A DNA stretch of 17,193 nucleotides from assembly GCA_016293865.1 (NCBI GenBank), contig JAEDDG010000040.1:1-17193 (forward strand), given 5' to 3'. The notes beneath the pieces are model-generated. The model saw only the letters and a list, made by a program, of their open reading frames with translations. It was not told the DNA's origin and did not search any database. Below are positions 14,282-17,193 of this stretch, piece after piece. Both the position numbers and the translations under genes were made by a program. This stretch comes from Oscillospiraceae bacterium (lineage in GTDB: Bacteria; Bacillota; Clostridia; Oscillospirales; Oscillospiraceae). The stretch's first letter is position 1; every line of letters begins with the position of its first letter.

Positions 14282-14310
14282 TTGCGCAGCGGCCGGCGCT
14301 ATTGTATAAT
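14282..14310 (+). promoter_or_regulatory. Promoter of the DUF3842 gene
   Basis: A perfect -10 TATAAT (14305-14310) with a weak -35 TTGCGC (14282-14287) at 17-bp spacing. The same AT-rich patch reads TATTAT on the minus strand (14306-14311), so a divergent sfsA promoter may overlap it. This promoter also argues for the start at 14390 over the longer in-frame ATG at 14282. Confidence 0.55.
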
Positions 14311-14389
14311 AACAGGCACGGGATCGCGCCGGAAAACGGCGGCGCGGCGCCGAAAAATGAAAAGTCAGACCCAAAGGCGTGATGAGACG

Positions 14390-14803
14390 ATGAAAACAGT
14401 CGCCGTGATTGACGGACAGGGCGGGAAGCTGGGCAGCATGGTGGTGGAGGCCATCCGGGAGGAAGGCCTGGACTGCCGCATCCATGCCATCGGAACCAAC
14501 AGCATCGCCACAGCGGCCATGCTGCGTGCCGGCGCAGACGCCGGCGCCACCGGAGAAAACCCGGTGCTTGTGGCCTGCCGGACGGCAGATGTGCTGATCG
14601 GCCCGGTCGGCATTCTGGCGGCGGATGCGCTGATGGGAGAGATTACACCGGCCATGGCCGAAGCCGTGGGCAAGAGCGAAGCAGTGAAGCTTCTGCTGCC
14701 GGTGAACCTGTGCAGCATCCGCGTTGTGGGGATGCCGGCACTGCCGTTTTCCAGACTGACGGCCGAAGCCGTTCAGGCGCTGCGCACAGCATTGGCTGAG
14801 TAG
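14390..14803 (+). CDS. DUF3842 family protein, function unknown
   Basis: This 137-residue soluble protein opens with VAVIDGQGGKLGSMVVEAI (4-22), a glycine-rich beta-alpha turn like the nucleotide-binding start of a Rossmann-type fold. Further conserved-looking elements are the AIGTNSIATAAML stretch (33-45), GPVGILAADALMGEITPAMA (71-90) and LLLPVNLCSIRVVG (101-114). The pattern fits the DUF3842 group of Clostridia; no activity is known to me. I chose the ATG at 14390 because the protein then begins with the first beta strand and because the promoter's -10 is at 14305-14310. AAAGG at 14373-14377 is a weak ribosome binding site. It is followed by a structured leader and an ECF S-component gene, so a shared operon is possible. 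Confidence 0.82.
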   Translation: MKTVAVIDGQGGKLGSMVVEAIREEGLDCRIHAIGTNSIATAAMLRAGADAGATGENPVLVACRTADVLIGPVGILAADALMGEITPAMAEAVGKSEAVKLLLPVNLCSIRVVGMPALPFSRLTAEAVQALRTALAE

Positions 14804-14829
14804 CGCCGGACAAATCAAAAGAGAATACA

Positions 14830-14898
14830 GCCGCGCAACATCCATGCCACGAAGGCACCGGCCCCCGCAGGAGCGGCGGGACGTTTTGCCTGCGCGGC
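14830..14898 (+). promoter_or_regulatory. Structured leader upstream of ECF S-component, possible cis-regulatory RNA
   Basis: GCCGCGCA (14830-14837) pairs perfectly with TGCGCGGC (14891-14898), closing a region with two inner hairpins: TGCC/GGCA over ACGAA (14845-14857), and CCCGC/GCGGG (14864-14880; an alternative CCGC-AGGA-GCGG is also possible). A T5 run follows the outer stem (14900-14904), then GGGAGG and the ATG. The shape is that of a three-way junction that could end transcription. I recognise no TPP, FMN, cobalamin or ZTP consensus, and see no clear match to what I recall of the THF-I consensus. Confidence 0.4.
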
Positions 14899-14925
14899 AT
14901 TTTTCATTCAGGGAGGAAAGAAAAA

Positions 14926-15465
14926 ATGACAACAAGCAAGAAGAAATGCGTTCTCCGCCGGCTGGTCTATTCCGCCGTCTGCCTTGCACTGTGCATGGTG
15001 CTGCCGCTGCTGACCGGCCAGATCCCGGAAATCGGCAGCATGCTCTCGCCCATGCACATCCCCGTTCTGCTGTGCGGCTTTCTGTGCGGCCCGTGGTATG
15101 CGCTGGCGGTGGGCGCGGCTGCGCCGCTGCTGCGGTTTCTGATTTTCTCCATGCCGCCGATTTATCCCACAGGCATTGCCATGTGCTTTGAACTGGCGGT
15201 ATACGGCGCGGTGTCCGGCCTTCTCTATCAGGCGCTGCCGAAAAAAACGGGGAATATTTACATCTCACTGATCGCCGCCATGCTGGCCGGCCGCATCATG
15301 TGGGGCGCCGTGCGCGCGGTGATCTCCGGCGCGGGCGGCGCGGAGTTCACCTGGCAGCTGTTTTTCGCCGGGGCATTTGTCCAGGCGGCGCCGGGCATTG
15401 TGCTGCACATTGTGCTGATTCCGCTGGTGGTTCTGGCGCTTCGCCGTGCAAAGCTGATGGATTGA
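14926..15465 (+). CDS. ECF transporter S component (substrate-binding membrane subunit)
   Basis: This 179-residue membrane protein is the size of the S components of energy-coupling-factor vitamin importers. It has about five or six hydrophobic segments and a basic N-terminus. The first helix has the AxxxA motif (Ala17/Ala21) by which S components dock on EcfT. The stretch SMLSPMHIPVLLCGFLCGPWYAL (38-60) and PTGIAMCFELAVYG (81-94) are characteristic of one clostridial ECF S-component group. No EcfA or EcfT gene is nearby, so it would share a module encoded elsewhere (group II). GGGAGG at 14911-14916 is the ribosome binding site. The substrate is not evident; the structured leader may be the best clue. 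Confidence 0.88.
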   Translation: MTTSKKKCVLRRLVYSAVCLALCMVLPLLTGQIPEIGSMLSPMHIPVLLCGFLCGPWYALAVGAAAPLLRFLIFSMPPIYPTGIAMCFELAVYGAVSGLLYQALPKKTGNIYISLIAAMLAGRIMWGAVRAVISGAGGAEFTWQLFFAGAFVQAAPGIVLHIVLIPLVVLALRRAKLMD

Positions 15466-15493
15466 CAGGTTTTCACTTCATATAAACGCCTAA

Positions 15494-15539
15494 ACGCCCC
15501 GGCCCGCGAAAAACGGACGCCGGGGCGTCCGTTTGTTTC
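15494..15539 (+). terminator. Terminator after the ECF S-component gene, two overlapping hairpins
   Basis: ACGCCCCGGC (15494-15503) can pair with GCCGGGGCGT (15519-15528). Alternatively AAACGGACG (15511-15519) pairs with CGTCCGTTT (15526-15534) over a 6-nt loop, followed by GTTT. The two are mutually exclusive. The second is the more terminator-like. Confidence 0.75.
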
Positions 15540-15640
15540 GGTACGGTTTGTCGGAACAGGTTCCATTATAGCGCATTGCCGCGCAAATGTCCACGCATGC
15601 CGCGCTTTATGGAAAAATCAGCGCCGGCGCCGGACACCCA

Positions 15641-15669
15641 TGGTCAAAGGCGTGCATCCGTGGTACAAT
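15641..15669 (+). promoter_or_regulatory. Extended -10 promoter of the ACT-MBL gene
   Basis: -35-like TGGTCA (15641-15646), 17-bp spacer, -10 TACAAT (15664-15669) preceded by TGG, an extended -10. It lies inside the longer open frame that begins at 15640 and therefore supports the start at 15736. Confidence 0.6.
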
Positions 15670-15735
15670 GGCGGCAGAGTCCACGCAGATGACCGCGCGG
15701 CCGGGGGCAGGCGCGGAAGAGAGGGGCGCAGATCC

Positions 15736-17172
15736 ATGAAAAAGACGTATGTCACCACAATGCCGGATCATATCGGGGCGTTTTTGCAGGCCAGCCGGTG
15801 CTTTGCCGGGCTCGGCGTCAACATCACGCGCGTCAGCTACAACAAGGCGGTTGACGCACACACCCTGTTTCTGGATGCCGAGGGGACGGCGGAGCAGCTG
15901 AAGGCTGCGGACGCGCGCCTGACCGAGATCGGGTATCTTCAGAAAAATCCGGCTGAGCCCAGCGTGATCCTGATCGAATTCAGCCTGCCGGATGTGCCCG
16001 GCGGAGTGACGGCCGTGCTGGAGCTGATTGAAAAATTCCATTTCAACATCTCCTATATGAGCTCACAGGAGAACAATACGGACTTCCAGCAATTTAAAAT
16101 GGGCCTGTTTGTGGAAAATATGGACAAGGTTTCGGAATTTCTGCAGGCGGCCGAAAAGTTGTGCCGGGTGCGGGTCGTGGATTACAACCGGTCGGAAAAG
16201 GTGTTTGACAACAGCATTTTCTACCAGGCGTTTGCCTCCGGTCTGGCGCAGACCATGGGCCTTTCCGACAGAGCCAAAAATGAGCTGCTGGTCAACGCGA
16301 ATCTGGCCATGCAGATTCTGGACGAGCAGGGCCTGTCGCCGTACCGCACCTTTGACAGCATCCGCCGTTTTGCGGAGCTTCTGGCTGCCGGCCGCGGCCC
16401 GGCCTTTGTCCCGCGGGTGACCCGCCACGATGTGACGGAGAGCACCCAGGTGATTCTGATTGAGCCGCCCTGCGGCAGCAATACAGCGATCATAAAAAGC
16501 GGCGGCGCGCTGCTGTTTGTGGACTGCGGCTACGCCTATTACCGCAGCGAGATGCACGCCCTGTTCAGAAAGCTGATTCCCGATTTTGACACGCTGAAGA
16601 AAACCGTGCTGCTCACGCATGCGGACGTGGATCACGGCGGCCTGCTGCAGGATTTTGACGAGGTTCTTGCCAGTGAGAAAAGCGCCCGGTGTCTGGCGCT
16701 GGAGCAGCAGGGGGACGACGGATTCCGGGAGCGGAATCCGCTGCACAAGCCGTATATCCGCATCTGCAAGGCGCTGACGGGCTACTGCCCGCCTGAGCCG
16801 CGGAAGGTAACGGCCATGTGGCCTGCCGCCGCCGGCCGCGCGGCGCTGGAGCAGGTGGGGTTCTTTTCCTTCGGGGATCTGGATTTTGAGGTGTATGAGG
16901 GCGCCGGCGGCCATCTGCCCGGGGAAATCGTCCTGATCGACTATACGCACCGCGTGGCCTTTACGGGCGACATATATGTGAACCTGCACGACATGCTGCC
17001 GGAGCAGAAGCAGTACAACCGCTATGCGCCGATTCTGATGACCTCTGTTGACAGCGACCCGGCTCTGTGCGCGCTTGAGCGCAGGGCGGTCCTGCAGCGG
17101 CTGGGCGCCGGCAAGTGGCAGATTTTCGGCGGGCACGGTGCGAAAAAGGAGTATGAGGTCAGCGCCGGCTGA
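15736..17172 (+). CDS. ACT-ACT-metallo-beta-lactamase-fold fusion protein
   Basis: This 478-residue soluble protein has no signal peptide. Residues 3-70 and 77-150 look like two tandem ACT domains (beta-alpha-beta pattern; DHIGAFLQASRCFAGLGVNI and DVPGGVTAVLELIEKFHFNI are ligand-type turns). A helical linker (about 155-235) joins them to a metallo-beta-lactamase fold (236-470). The metal motif is HADVDH (295-300), with Asp297 in place of the second His of HxHxDH. Other probable ligands are His393 (GGHLPGE), Asp412 (TGDIY) and His467 (GGHG). The start at 15736 has GAGAGGGG upstream and lies after the promoter. A hydrolase controlled by an amino acid or similar small ligand is the natural reading; the substrate is unknown. 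It is complete, ending 21 bp before the window edge. Confidence 0.85.
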   Translation: MKKTYVTTMPDHIGAFLQASRCFAGLGVNITRVSYNKAVDAHTLFLDAEGTAEQLKAADARLTEIGYLQKNPAEPSVILIEFSLPDVPGGVTAVLELIEKFHFNISYMSSQENNTDFQQFKMGLFVENMDKVSEFLQAAEKLCRVRVVDYNRSEKVFDNSIFYQAFASGLAQTMGLSDRAKNELLVNANLAMQILDEQGLSPYRTFDSIRRFAELLAAGRGPAFVPRVTRHDVTESTQVILIEPPCGSNTAIIKSGGALLFVDCGYAYYRSEMHALFRKLIPDFDTLKKTVLLTHADVDHGGLLQDFDEVLASEKSARCLALEQQGDDGFRERNPLHKPYIRICKALTGYCPPEPRKVTAMWPAAAGRAALEQVGFFSFGDLDFEVYEGAGGHLPGEIVLIDYTHRVAFTGDIYVNLHDMLPEQKQYNRYAPILMTSVDSDPALCALERRAVLQRLGAGKWQIFGGHGAKKEYEVSAG

Positions 17173-17193
17173 TCGGAAAGGCCGCAGAATCAA

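Noticed and set aside
14830..14898. Known riboswitch classes (TPP, FMN, cobalamin, ZTP, THF)
   Set aside because: The signature sequences I can recall for these classes are absent by eye. A covariance-model search could still find a divergent member.
1..17193. CRISPR array, insertion sequence, toxin-antitoxin or defence island
   Set aside because: No regularly spaced repeats, transposase, terminal inverted repeats, or typical toxin/nuclease-helicase defence genes were found. SfsA is a housekeeping nuclease family.

Overview
This is a GC-rich bacterial chromosome segment. Strong AGGAGG-type ribosome binding sites, TTGACA/TATAAT-type promoters, a DnaD/DnaI-type helicase-loading pair, and a murJ-like/mazG/HU/rqcP cluster (compare B. 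subtilis yabM-yabN-yabO) point to a high-GC member of the Clostridia (Bacillota), plausibly an Oscillospiraceae-like gut anaerobe. The family placement is inference. I see no insertion sequence, CRISPR array, rRNA or integrase. The window is mostly core housekeeping with a few accessory genes.

Left part (1-4010). A tRNA-Thr(TGT) on the minus strand is cut by the window edge. It is followed by three overlapping small plus-strand genes: a CxxC zinc-finger protein, a small helical protein and a sigma-region-4-like HTH protein. Next is a homocysteine S-methyltransferase with its own promoter and a vestigial C-terminal domain. A strong hairpin terminator separates it from a convergent PutP-type Na+/proline symporter. 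The gap at 4011-4673 holds the putP promoter, a complete tRNA-Val(GAC) with promoter and terminator, and the promoter of the next operon.

Middle (4674-12713, all plus strand). DnaD-like and DnaC/DnaI-like replication genes are followed by an SLC45-like MFS transporter. After a 260-bp spacer carrying DnaA-box-like repeats come a MurJ/SpoVB-like flippase, MazG, HU, RqcP (S4-domain ribosome rescue factor) and an AI-2E-family membrane protein, ending at a strong terminator. This follows the yabM-yabN-yabO gene order, but the sporulation/division genes yabP, yabQ and divIC, normally next in B. subtilis, are not here.

Right part (12764-17193). A YczE-like membrane protein and SfsA lie on the minus strand. 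Divergent from them are a DUF3842 protein and an ECF-transporter S component whose 5' leader can fold into a closed multi-hairpin structure. The last gene fuses two ACT domains to a metallo-beta-lactamase-fold domain and has its own extended -10 promoter.

Most worth a second look: the ACT-ACT-MBL fusion protein, the structured leader of the ECF S component, the HU protein with Met where the DNA-intercalating Pro63 should be, the DnaA-box-like cluster at 8061-8145, and the small zinc-finger/sigma-like cassette behind a palindromic operator-like site.
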